A DNA stretch of 64,000 bases from Oscillatoria nigro-viridis PCC 7112. Its GTDB lineage: Bacteria > Cyanobacteriota > Cyanobacteriia > Cyanobacteriales > Microcoleaceae. Shown in pieces: positions 16,188 through 23,672 of the stretch; position 1 is the first letter of the stretch, and each line of letters opens with the position of its first letter. A program made the translations under genes and the position numbers. The stretch is from positions 4,912,501 to 4,976,500 of the forward strand of contig NC_019729.1 in the NCBI RefSeq assembly GCF_000317475.1, read 5' to 3'. Below the pieces are notes generated by a model that ran no database searches, was not told the DNA's origin, and saw only the letters and a program-made list of their open reading frames with translations.

Positions 16188-16254
16188 AAAACCGGGTTTA
16201 AGGGACATGAAAATACTGCATTATGGCCTTTGATCGGGAGAAAAAACCCGGTTT
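16188..16254. repeat. 67-bp inverted repeat, AAACCGGGTTT family
   Basis: Arms AAAACCGGGTTT (16188-16199) and AAACCCGGTTT (16244-16254), followed by CTTTTC. It starts about eight bases after the membrane-protein stop, so it may also end that transcript. Relatives lie at 31539-31605 and 40883-40947. Confidence 0.75.
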
Positions 16255-16363
16255 CTTTTCTACTGATGCGTCCTCGACTGGAGGTTCTGCGATCGGCGGT
16301 GCACCAAAGGACTAATATGTAGGCTGCTTGCTGCACTAAACGACTAATTAGGCGTGGAACAGC

Positions 16364-17125
16364 TTAGTTCACAGATGACATCCTCGCCTTTACCAGAAAA
16401 TCGTTAAGAGCAACCTTTGCATTAGGATTTGACGGCAAATGACTTGTAAAACTTGCATCTTCTAATATATTAATTAGCCGATCGCGCTCTTGCTGATAAA
16501 ATTCAATATCTGTATCTTCCAGCACTGATTTTTCCTCCCCAGCCAGCTTGCGATCGATCAAATCGGGAATATACGACAACTGGAATTTATCGTTAAGTTT
16601 CACCAAGTTCGCCTCGACTTCCCCCGTTTGCATCAAGTGAATCCCAGCCAGCAACACCCGGTAAACGTACAGCAGCGGCTTAACCCGACGCGGGTGTTCT
16701 TTCTCAAACAATTTCCATTGAGTTTTAGCAAAACCGAGATAGTGGTGGCTGTGGTGCTTGGTAATGCAGTTAGAGGCGATATTTTTTAATTCCTCGTGTT
16801 CCTTTGTAGTGTAAACTATGAGCGGCGAATACAGTTGTTCTAGCACGTAGCCGTTGCGCTTCAACAGCAACTCAAAAAATTTCTTGATGTCGTGAGTTAC
16901 TAAATCGAGTTGCATTCCATCCCGAACTTCAGAAACTTCGATGGTTTCTTCTCCTGAAATCAGTCCAATTACTTTGGGTAGCTGCAAAATGTGTACTCCC
17001 CGCAAGTCGAAGTCAGAATCTGCGGAAGGAAAGCCGTATAAGTGCGAACCGCTGACAGTCGCAAATAGCAGCGGGTAAGGTCGAACTGAGATAATTTGGG
17101 CGAGATTCGAGATGTATTCTGTCAT
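16364..17125 (-). CDS. Predicted nucleotidyltransferase (RlaP/PF10127-like)
   Basis: The 253-residue protein opens with the pol-beta-type motif SGSHLYGFPSADSDFDLRGV, in which the GS and two Asp (SDFD) are the expected nucleotide and metal-binding residues. The rest is helical (HHSHHYLGFAKTQWKLFEKE, KPLLYVYRVLLAGIHLMQTGEVEANL), as in the family associated with RNA ligases. The substrate is unknown. It lies 120 bp downstream of a related, longer nucleotidyltransferase on the same strand; a hairpin repeat (17186-17245) sits between them. Confidence 0.8.
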   Translation of the reverse strand: MTEYISNLAQIISVRPYPLLFATVSGSHLYGFPSADSDFDLRGVHILQLPKVIGLISGEETIEVSEVRDGMQLDLVTHDIKKFFELLLKRNGYVLEQLYSPLIVYTTKEHEELKNIASNCITKHHSHHYLGFAKTQWKLFEKEHPRRVKPLLYVYRVLLAGIHLMQTGEVEANLVKLNDKFQLSYIPDLIDRKLAGEEKSVLEDTDIEFYQQERDRLINILEDASFTSHLPSNPNAKVALNDFLVKARMSSVN

Positions 17126-17185
17126 TTTTTCAACAACATTTTATCAATGCTAATTTAAATTCCGGTTAAACAATCGCAAATACCT

Positions 17186-17245
17186 GTAGGGGCGGGTTTT
17201 ACCAACTATAAATGTCTCAAATTAACGATCTCGTAAACCCGCCCC
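17186..17245. repeat. 60-bp hairpin repeat, GTAGGGGCGGGTTT family, copy 4
   Basis: Left arm GTAGGGGCGGGTTT (17186-17199), right arm AAACCCGCCCC (17235-17245). It ends two bases before the stop codon of the upstream nucleotidyltransferase gene (17248-17250, minus strand). Confidence 0.85.
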
Positions 17246-17247
17246 TT

Positions 17248-18189
17248 TTAGCCGATCGCACCTCTACGCGCTTCAATCAAAAACAGATTCGCTTTCTCGT
17301 AATTAGGACGTTCTGGCAGCTTAGTTGCAGCAAAAGCGCGATCGAACTCACCGTGCAAACTCAACCGCCAGCGATTCACCTCATCCCAGGATATTTCTTG
17401 GTTGCGGATAGATAGCAATTGCGATCGATAATCCTGCACCCGAACAGGCACAAACCCCTCCTTGAGCACCGTAATTCCTGACAGCAGCAAGCGAATTAAG
17501 TGCATCGCGTGCTTCCAACGAATTTCCCCGGTATTGCGGAGGTCTTGCTCCATCTTTTTAAATTGAGATAAAACGTAGCTATTGTAAGTTTGATAAACCA
17601 ATTGAGAAAGAAAGATTTCCTTAATTTCCAGCAATTCTTTTGCTACAGGAGAAAGTGTTTCTACTAAGGGCGTGTACAAACATTCTAGCACATTTGGATT
17701 AGCTTTTAGTGCCAAAACCAGAAACTTTTGCAGTTCCCAATAGCATTCCTGATTTTCCTTGTTTTCCAATTGTTCTGGGATGCCGTAAAGCGACCAATGA
17801 AGTATTGCCGGTGGCAGGTAAATCCCGCGTCTGTCTGTATCGGATTGCTCGTTATCAAGACCGTAGGCTCTCGAACCAAGAATGCAGCGGTAAATTACAG
17901 AATCATAGAGGTTGTATTCTGCAAGAAAATCTCCTCCTGACTGCAATCCTTCGCTCTGAAACTGCTTGCGGATACTGAGTTCGTGCCGCCGCAGACTAAC
18001 TTCTGTTCCGTCTGGGAGTTTAACTAAATATGCGTGGGAATTGTCCGTAGGCGATTGAACGATGACGCCTACTAATCCCGGTTTCCAAGATTGAGCGCCT
18101 GCGGGGTTTTTGACCTCGATTTTGGTGACAATTTGGGTTCCTGCGGGGATGATTAAGTTGAAATTTTGAGGAAGATTGGCATTTGCCAT
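17248..18189 (-). CDS. Predicted nucleotidyltransferase (RlaP/PF10127-like) with N-terminal extension
   Basis: The 313-residue protein has an ~85-residue N-terminal part of beta character (IIPAGTQIVTKIEVKNPAG, LVGVIVQSPTD, YLVKLPDGTEVSLRRHEL). The nucleotidyltransferase domain follows with GSRAYGLDNEQSDTDRRGIYLPP (GS plus SDTD). The helical tail (WKHAMHLIRLLLSGITVLKEG) parallels the smaller neighbour. The pair probably arose by duplication with divergence. Start ATG 18189 has a strong AGGAGG eight bases upstream. The target of nucleotidylation is unknown. Confidence 0.82.
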   Translation of the reverse strand: MANANLPQNFNLIIPAGTQIVTKIEVKNPAGAQSWKPGLVGVIVQSPTDNSHAYLVKLPDGTEVSLRRHELSIRKQFQSEGLQSGGDFLAEYNLYDSVIYRCILGSRAYGLDNEQSDTDRRGIYLPPAILHWSLYGIPEQLENKENQECYWELQKFLVLALKANPNVLECLYTPLVETLSPVAKELLEIKEIFLSQLVYQTYNSYVLSQFKKMEQDLRNTGEIRWKHAMHLIRLLLSGITVLKEGFVPVRVQDYRSQLLSIRNQEISWDEVNRWRLSLHGEFDRAFAATKLPERPNYEKANLFLIEARRGAIG

Positions 18190-18494
18190 GAGGAAACCTC
18201 CTGCGGGGCACGAGCTACAATCTTAATGTAGCATATGTGTAGTATAGAAGGGGAGTTTTGGGCGATCGCTCGTTTGGGCATAGGTGACATCAAATCTAGC
18301 AAATTAGTTACGATTACGACAGAAAGCCCAGTTTTTGTCTTAAAAAATTGGCCTTGTGCGATCGCAGCAACTTAGTGTTGATTTCAGGTGCTGCAAGTTG
18401 TCGCGAAAGGCTTAAGTGTTAGAATCTTCTCAAGCAGCCTAAAAAAACGACCGCTACCAACGGTCGCCATCAGTAAATTATTTTTTTGATTAAG
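18190..18494. other. Intergenic region between divergent genes
   Basis: About 305 bp separates the nucleotidyltransferase and HTH-protein starts. It contains a GC hairpin at 18441-18467 and otherwise AT-rich sequence that must hold both promoters. I see no ORF or known RNA in it. Confidence 0.5.
18441..18467 (-). terminator. Terminator-like hairpin facing left
   Basis: Read on the minus strand it is GCGACCGTTGGTAGCGGTCG followed by TTTTTTT, a good intrinsic-terminator shape. No minus-strand gene ends here, so it may limit antisense transcription or be the relic of a lost gene. Confidence 0.55.
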
Positions 18495-18875
18495 ATGATC
18501 GTACCACATTTCAAATTACCCGAACAACAGCAATACGATCGCATTTCCTTGGAAGATGCAATCAGATTATATGAGCACCGTTTATTGACGGCGGCAGGCT
18601 TTATTTACACCATCACCAAAATCTATAGCGCAAATGGCCAGAAGCTAAATATCCCGAAACCACGCGAATTTTACGAGTATTTTAACATACCAAAATCAAC
18701 TTTCTACCGAGCACTTGCTCAGCTAGGAAACTCTCCAGAATTAGAATTTCACTGGGAACCGGTCGTGGGAATATCTATCTGGTGCGGGGACGAGGCTCAA
18801 CAAGTTGTAGGGTGCGTCAGGGCAGAATGTGACGACAACAAACTAAGAATTTCCCCTGACGCACCCTACTGTTAG
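18495..18875 (+). CDS. Small HTH-like protein with repeat-derived C-terminus
   Basis: The 126-residue protein contains a helix-turn-helix-like segment, PREFYEYFNIPKSTFYRALAQL, at about residues 55-75. This suggests a DNA-binding protein. About the last 22 residues (from VVGCVRAECDD to SPDAPYC) are encoded by a 63-bp inverted repeat (18807-18869), so the original C-terminus was probably lost. ATG 18495 is preferred to a TTG three codons earlier. The family is not recognised with certainty; it may be a pseudogene. Confidence 0.5.
   Translation: MIVPHFKLPEQQQYDRISLEDAIRLYEHRLLTAAGFIYTITKIYSANGQKLNIPKPREFYEYFNIPKSTFYRALAQLGNSPELEFHWEPVVGISIWCGDEAQQVVGCVRAECDDNKLRISPDAPYC
18807..18869. repeat. 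63-bp inverted repeat, GTAGGGTGCGT family, inside the HTH gene
   Basis: Left arm GTAGGGTGCGTCAGGG from 18807, right arm CCCCTGACGCACCCTAC to 18869. The stop codon TAG at 18873-18875 lies just beyond it. A relative is at 51245-51309. Confidence 0.85.
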
Positions 18876-18928
18876 CTAATTAAGCTTAAAAGTGTTTTGC
18901 GGCAAACTCAACTAGAAGAGGAAGATTA

Positions 18929-19135
18929 ATGCGTTATGCTGTGGTAATTGAAAAAGGTAAAACTAGCTATGGTGCGTATGTTCCAGATTTACCGGGATGT
19001 GTAGCTGTGGCTGAAAGTTTAGAAGAGGTGAGAAATTTAATTAAAGAGGCGATCGCATTTCATCTTGAAGGACTACAAGAGGATGCTTTTCCTATTCCCG
19101 AACCTGTCTCTATTTGCGAATATGTTGAAGCTTAA
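18929..19135 (+). CDS. hicB: HicB-family antitoxin-like protein (orphan)
   Basis: The 68-residue protein matches the short HicB fold: MRYAVVIEKGKTSYGAYVPDLPGCVAVAESLEEVRNLIKEAIAFHLEGL. Full HicB antitoxins add a C-terminal DNA-binding domain; this short type does not. A good ribosome site (AGAGGAAG) precedes the ATG. Toxin HicA (about 60 residues with a catalytic His) is not found on either side, so the protein is orphaned or pairs with a distant partner. Confidence 0.8.
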   Translation: MRYAVVIEKGKTSYGAYVPDLPGCVAVAESLEEVRNLIKEAIAFHLEGLQEDAFPIPEPVSICEYVEA

Positions 19136-19192
19136 GCTAAACACCAATTCCTTTTTATTTCCCGTCCGTTTTTCTCCCGCTTAATTTTCCCC

Positions 19193-19786
19193 TTATACCC
19201 CCTTTTCACTTTCATGTTGTGCAGGAAGTGCTACACGCCCATGAAAGTCATGATAACGATGTGAAAAGTCTTCTAAATATGGACTTTCAAGCACAGCACG
19301 TCGTTTAGCAAAATTATTATTTATTTGATGGTATAAGAAATCAGCATCTATCGCAAAAATTTTTTTAAAATCCACTGTTAATTCTGGTATGCCTTCCTGA
19401 CATGATTCACGTTCTAGAGGTATTTTTTCCAAAAAATGGTACTGTTGATAACGATTAGATTTTACTAAATTCCAATCGGCTGAATTGAGCTGGACTGTTT
19501 TGTCGGAGCGAATTTCTTGAGCTGTATGTACTTGACAACAAAGTACAGAATTTAATAACTTATTAGGCTTATCTCGATTTTGCCTAGCGCTATAGTCCCA
19601 ATCTAAATCACAGTTTTGAGTGACAATAATTGCATAAGGATGAACAATAGGTTTAAACTGAGTTTTATCGAGGTCTGGAGAAGATTCACTTGGAACAGGT
19701 TTAATCTGTATAAGTCCAGTCAGAATTTCCCCTTGTCTAAGAGCCTCTTTGTCATTCGAGGCTCTGTAAATCCAAGGTTTACGCAT
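19193..19786 (-). CDS. Third gene of the TIGR04255-like operon; unknown function
   Basis: The 197-residue protein has two landmarks. AIIVTQNCDLDWDY at about residues 53-66 resembles a motif I recall from sporadically distributed accessory proteins. The C-terminal KRRAVLESPYLEDFSHRYHDFHGRVALP reads like the end of the same family. The N-terminus QGEILTGLIQI also fits. I know no function for this family. The start is six bases after the preceding gene's stop, so translation is probably coupled. The region is visibly AT-rich compared with the flanking housekeeping genes. Confidence 0.6.
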   Translation of the reverse strand: MRKPWIYRASNDKEALRQGEILTGLIQIKPVPSESSPDLDKTQFKPIVHPYAIIVTQNCDLDWDYSARQNRDKPNKLLNSVLCCQVHTAQEIRSDKTVQLNSADWNLVKSNRYQQYHFLEKIPLERESCQEGIPELTVDFKKIFAIDADFLYHQINNNFAKRRAVLESPYLEDFSHRYHDFHGRVALPAQHESEKGV

Positions 19787-19792
19787 GGTTAG

Positions 19793-20197
19793 CTACTCAA
19801 AATCTAGGACTAAAGGTGGTCTGACTTCGCTAGGTAATACGCTACCAGTAAGTAATCCTAATTCTTGAGGTAAGGTAGTTTGTCCTAAATCAGACCGACA
19901 GTCACTATAATATTCCACCATGCGTTCAAGCACTTCAGATGCTTCTTCCAATCCTTCTGGAGTGTTAGTAAAAAGCAGATTGAGTAGCGTTAAGCACTTA
20001 ACCCAAGCGATCGTGTTTTGATTGAATTGACCAAACCATTCACCACTAATAGGTGATTCGATGGAAACTTCGATTTTTAAGCTAGGAGTACCAGATGCTA
20101 AAGTGTGCCGATACTGCGTCTGAGCAGGAGTGGGTAAAACTTCATACCTTTGTCCAATTATATTTTTGCTTTGAGTACCACCAGTTGTTACGTGCAT
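19793..20197 (-). CDS. Middle gene of the TIGR04255-like operon; unknown function
   Basis: This encodes a 134-residue soluble protein starting MHVTTGGTQSKNI. I choose ATG 20197, four bases after the stop of the upstream gene; a longer frame from 20311 would overlap that gene by over 100 bp. The visible parts are beta-rich text (RHTLASGTPSLKIEVSIESPISGEWFGQF), then helices (TIAWVKCLTLLNLLFTNTPEGLEEASEVLERMVEYY). No motif is recognised. Its fixed place between two other accessory-type genes suggests a shared complex or pathway. Confidence 0.55.
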   Translation of the reverse strand: MHVTTGGTQSKNIIGQRYEVLPTPAQTQYRHTLASGTPSLKIEVSIESPISGEWFGQFNQNTIAWVKCLTLLNLLFTNTPEGLEEASEVLERMVEYYSDCRSDLGQTTLPQELGLLTGSVLPSEVRPPLVLDFE

Positions 20198-20201
20198 AAG
20201 A

Positions 20202-21002
20202 TTATATTGGTTGAGGTCGCATTGCTCTGTGCAACTCTTCCGTGATACCCCAGCGGAAGAGATTTCTGGCTGTATGGTTGTAGTTATCGAGTATTTTCCA
20301 GGCATTTTCACTCCTTTCTACTTTATCCTCAGTAAAAAAATCAGTATCTAATAAATAAGCTGTTTCATCTATACCTCTTTCTGTGTCCCTAACGTTAACA
20401 AGTCCATGATTAAAATTAACTTGACCGAATTCAGTTTTTAGCTGTAAATTTTTAACAAAGTTTTGAATTGAATCTGCTACTTCTGGTGTATACAGTTCAG
20501 AAGCAATATGTTGCGGTATTAATTCATGCCACTCTTTGTCTTTGAGATTTAGTTTTGACCTAATAATTAAATCACGATATCTTAGTCCTGTTCGTGAATA
20601 AAAAGAGGGATTATATATTTGTTCAAAAAGTTCTACAGCGCGTTTAAATTTATAAATAAAATTTTCATATCTTTCATACTTTGTCGTAGCAAGCGTTATA
20701 GAGTTTTTGTCTAAAGATATCTGGCAACTCAAGTCTTCTGACTTAAATTGATAAGTCAAGTCAATTGAAGTCAAGTCACTGGTAAAATTAGAGGTGAATT
20801 GGGTTAAAAGATTAGATAGCTCAACCGGGATCTGCAAATTTCTAGAAGTTTCAAAAATTGGGTATTCAAACCTTATACTATCTTGAAAGTCTACAGGCTG
20901 TTGGCTGGCAATTTTCAGGATAGTGGGAAATCTAAGTTGAGCAATAACCTCAATTAGGGGGCTGTCCTCATAAATTACTCTTTCATAGTTTGGGAGCTTC
21001 AT
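20202..21002 (-). CDS. TIGR04255-like protein
   Basis: The 266-residue length and the N-terminus YERVIYEDSPLIEVIAQLRFPTIL match the TIGR04255 family, described as sporadically distributed and of unknown function. The centre has YENFIYKFKRAVELFEQIYNPSFYSRTGLRYRDLI, with the RTGLRY(R/I)N-like signature of that family. The C-terminus has TAYLLDTDFFTEDK followed by NAWKILDNYNHTARNLFRWGITEELHRAM. It is the first gene of a tight three-gene operon, with ATG at 21002 and its promoter between here and the tRNA gene 125 bp away. The recognition is from memory. Confidence 0.7.
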   Translation of the reverse strand: MKLPNYERVIYEDSPLIEVIAQLRFPTILKIASQQPVDFQDSIRFEYPIFETSRNLQIPVELSNLLTQFTSNFTSDLTSIDLTYQFKSEDLSCQISLDKNSITLATTKYERYENFIYKFKRAVELFEQIYNPSFYSRTGLRYRDLIIRSKLNLKDKEWHELIPQHIASELYTPEVADSIQNFVKNLQLKTEFGQVNFNHGLVNVRDTERGIDETAYLLDTDFFTEDKVERSENAWKILDNYNHTARNLFRWGITEELHRAMRPQPI

Positions 21003-21129
21003 TTTTTCAAAGTATCCATTACCAATTTGAAGAGCGTCTATTACTCTAGCTTAACTTACTTCCAAACAGAATTACATTCAGGATAGATGCCATCGCCTTT
21101 TCCCAATCAAATTTTACAACTTAAAAATA

Positions 21130-21201
<72 letters not shown>

Positions 21202-21326
21202 GCAGATAACTAAGATACCATACTAAGTCCAAATTTGCAACTAAATTTTTCCTAAAAATTCAGCCGCTGGTTTCGGAGTTAAACTCGACACAATGCCCAG
21301 AATAGAGGCATTTGTCGAGTCAGGCA

Positions 21327-21539
21327 TCAGTTAACCTGCCACCAACCTGCCGCTGGGCCGACAAATCGCACTACCACCCACCAAGCCACCAAAAGACTAA
21401 TCCCGATCCAGCTTCCGCGACTTGTCCACTTCACAAAATCTTCGCTTTGGGTTTTTGTGATTGGCAGCCAGGGAACGATGCGCTCTTCTTTACCGTATTC
21501 GTCGCCGATCGACTCTTTGCGACGCTTAGCTTCACCCAT
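21327..21539 (-). CDS. DUF2839 small membrane protein
   Basis: The 70-residue protein starts MGEAKRRKESIGDEYGKEER and ends with one or two hydrophobic segments (GSWIGISLLVAWWVVVRFVG). This is the pattern of the cyanobacterial/plastid DUF2839 family. The basic N-terminus would stay in the cytoplasm. The function is unknown. Confidence 0.8.
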   Translation of the reverse strand: MGEAKRRKESIGDEYGKEERIVPWLPITKTQSEDFVKWTSRGSWIGISLLVAWWVVVRFVGPAAGWWQVN

Positions 21540-21604
21540 AATCTTTGTCTGCTAAATTAGATTTCAACTGGATACCTAAACAAATTATAAGTCAACAGGT
21601 CATC

Positions 21605-23113
21605 TCAAGCCTGGGTCAGCCAAGTCGTATCCAAATAATCAATCCTCGCAAAAGGACTCAAAGCCCCTAAAACCTGCTTTCCGTAACTGCGGTGAATCAC
21701 CCTGCTGTCGAAAATCGCCACCACCCCTTGACGTTCTCGCACCGGCGCGATCGCCCGCTGCAACTCATTCAGCGCCGCCGGCAGCAAATACAACCGAAAC
21801 CAATCCTTGCGCCGCTCCTTATAGTAAGCCACACGCGCCGTCACCAAAGGATTTTCCAAAGAAGGTAGCGGCAAAGTGGCGATCGCCAGCAAGTGAGGCG
21901 CGCTCAATTCCCCCTGATGTTCCCGCCAAAACTCCCACCCCGTCACCAAAATCGCATTCTCCCCCACATCAGTCTTTTCTACCTGCACCCGAGAACCGAA
22001 CTCAGCAGCCAAAATTGCCGCCAGCCTTGCCTTCAGCGGTACATCACCAACAATCAGCACCGTTAAACCCGCCACCGACGCGCTCATCAACAGCAAAGTC
22101 CGAATTTCTTCAATTAAAACTCCCTGAAATTCCGGCGTATTTGGCAGCGGCAGCCAGTTGGGAATGTACAGTTGAATTAATTCGCTTTGTCGATCGGGCG
22201 AAAACTTAACGCTCGTCAATTCTGGCAGTCCCATCATTTGCCGGAAAATCGGAGCCTTCGGTTCCAAATCAACCGCCCCACCAATCAACACCACCGGCTG
22301 ATCCTCCCAAATTTTGCCCAATACCTCAGCCACCTGCACCGGCGCGCAGTACAAAGAAAATGAGCCAGCCTCCCGATTAATTTCCGCCCACCGCAGTTTT
22401 CCGTTTGCTTCCCACCGCTGCCAAAAATTGCTCCAAGCAGCCGGAATCAGCGAATTTGGCTCGATCCTTTCAAAGAGCCCCTCCAATATCTTTTGCTCTG
22501 CCGTTTCCAGCAAATAGCACTCCTCTGGTTTCGCCGGATGCCGAAAGAAAGCCCGCGTTAGCATTACCCGCCCTTGGAGGATGGCATCGGCTTCCAAAGG
22601 CTGAGATTGCATTAAATCATTCCAGTCAGCAGGTTGCAAACACGCCGTCAATTGCTGCCGCGTCCAAACTTCCAAGTCATCCACACCGTCGATAATTGTC
22701 GGAATATTGCTGTGAAGTTGCGAATCCACCGCCAAGCGAGCCGCCAGCCAAGACTCGGGATCTGCTAGCATCAATCCTCGTCCAGCGGCCTTATCCGAAT
22801 AAATCTCGATCGACTTATCAGTTTGCAGCCACTCTTGCAAGCGCGGAATTTCCACCGCCTGCAAATGTTCCAGCAGCGCTTTCGGCGCGACTAAAATCAC
22901 AGGTTCCGGCCACATCAAAATCGGCATCAAATAGCTGACTCGATACCGCTGTCGGTAAGCTCCAGCGGGAAGCCCCGTTTGGATCAGAGCGCTGCGCCCC
23001 AAGCGCAAAGCCCGCGCCACGAGCCGCGCCATCGTTAAATGGTGGGGCCAGTGCGGCTCGGAGTTCGATCGCAGGAAGCGGAGCAATGAATTGTGGACTT
23101 CTACCTCAATCAA
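21605..23113 (-). CDS. DinG-like helicase-fold protein with degenerate ATP site
   Basis: The 502-residue protein keeps the outline of a DinG/XPD-type helicase. The N-terminal HWPHHLTMARLVARALRLGRSALIQTG occupies the place before motif I, and a C-terminal HELICc2-like end contains GVVAIFDSRVIHRSYGKQVLGAL. Where Walker A should read GTGKT the sequence is TGLPAGAYRQRY, and the Walker B region reads IIDGVDDLE. ATP hydrolysis is therefore doubtful and a non-catalytic role is likely. The start is TTG 23113, the only in-frame option. The right end of a mini IS605 element lies 32 bp upstream of it. Confidence 0.7.
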   Translation of the reverse strand: MIEVEVHNSLLRFLRSNSEPHWPHHLTMARLVARALRLGRSALIQTGLPAGAYRQRYRVSYLMPILMWPEPVILVAPKALLEHLQAVEIPRLQEWLQTDKSIEIYSDKAAGRGLMLADPESWLAARLAVDSQLHSNIPTIIDGVDDLEVWTRQQLTACLQPADWNDLMQSQPLEADAILQGRVMLTRAFFRHPAKPEECYLLETAEQKILEGLFERIEPNSLIPAAWSNFWQRWEANGKLRWAEINREAGSFSLYCAPVQVAEVLGKIWEDQPVVLIGGAVDLEPKAPIFRQMMGLPELTSVKFSPDRQSELIQLYIPNWLPLPNTPEFQGVLIEEIRTLLLMSASVAGLTVLIVGDVPLKARLAAILAAEFGSRVQVEKTDVGENAILVTGWEFWREHQGELSAPHLLAIATLPLPSLENPLVTARVAYYKERRKDWFRLYLLPAALNELQRAIAPVRERQGVVAIFDSRVIHRSYGKQVLGALSPFARIDYLDTTWLTQA

Positions 23114-23144
23114 TCGGTTTTAAAATTGACATTTCTCACTCAAC

Positions 23145-23672
23145 TTGACACTCCCCTGGCTGAAGCCGAGGGGATTCTTAATTCAGCGACTGACCTTAAA
23201 ATGTTCTGTCCTCACGGCAATACTTAAACTTTTCAACCGTGGAGTACCACCAATTGACGAGTCCAATTCAGAAACACTCTCTTGGGATCTATCTCCAAAA
23301 GCGTACTAGAATATTTATCTAGAGTTTGGGTATGCCCTACCCTACTTAACAATTCCCAGTAGACAAGTTTATGTTTGCTGGATTGAAACCTACATTTTCG
23401 GTTTCGGCCGTTTAGAGTGTTTTCGCCGCACTTTGTCCCCCAGTTCATGCCTAAAAGTGTGTCTTAACTGTTTCACTTCGGACAAAGGAGTTTAACCTTG
23501 ACTGTCTTAGCCTACCATATTGTCCCGTCTTGTCCAACTTTTTAAGAAAGTTTTTTGAATTAAAAAGATTGGATTTTAGATTCAGGATTGAGGTAAAGAG
23601 AACAGGCAGGATAAATCCTGCAACGCCCTTTCATTCCCGGACTGAAGTCACGGGGTTTTCAGGGTATTCCTT
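23145..23672 (-). mobile_element. Mini-element with the same IS605 ends but no tnpB
   Basis: On the minus strand the left end reads AATACCCTGAAAACCCCGTG, and the right end has CCCCTCGGCTTCAGCCAGGGG followed by GTGTCAA at 23145. These match the ends of the TnpB element at 13589-15007 with few changes. The interior (about 450 bp) has no tnpB and only a 71-codon ORF (23233-23448) without a recognisable domain. The left end overlaps the last codons of the pentapeptide gene ending at 23631. Confidence 0.75.

Noticed and set aside
18876..18928. hicA toxin gene next to hicB
   Set aside because: The space before hicB is only 53 bp and no HicA-like frame follows it.
23233..23448. 71-codon ORF inside the mini-element
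   Set aside because: No recognisable domain or family. It may be a chance ORF, so I mention it only in the element entry.
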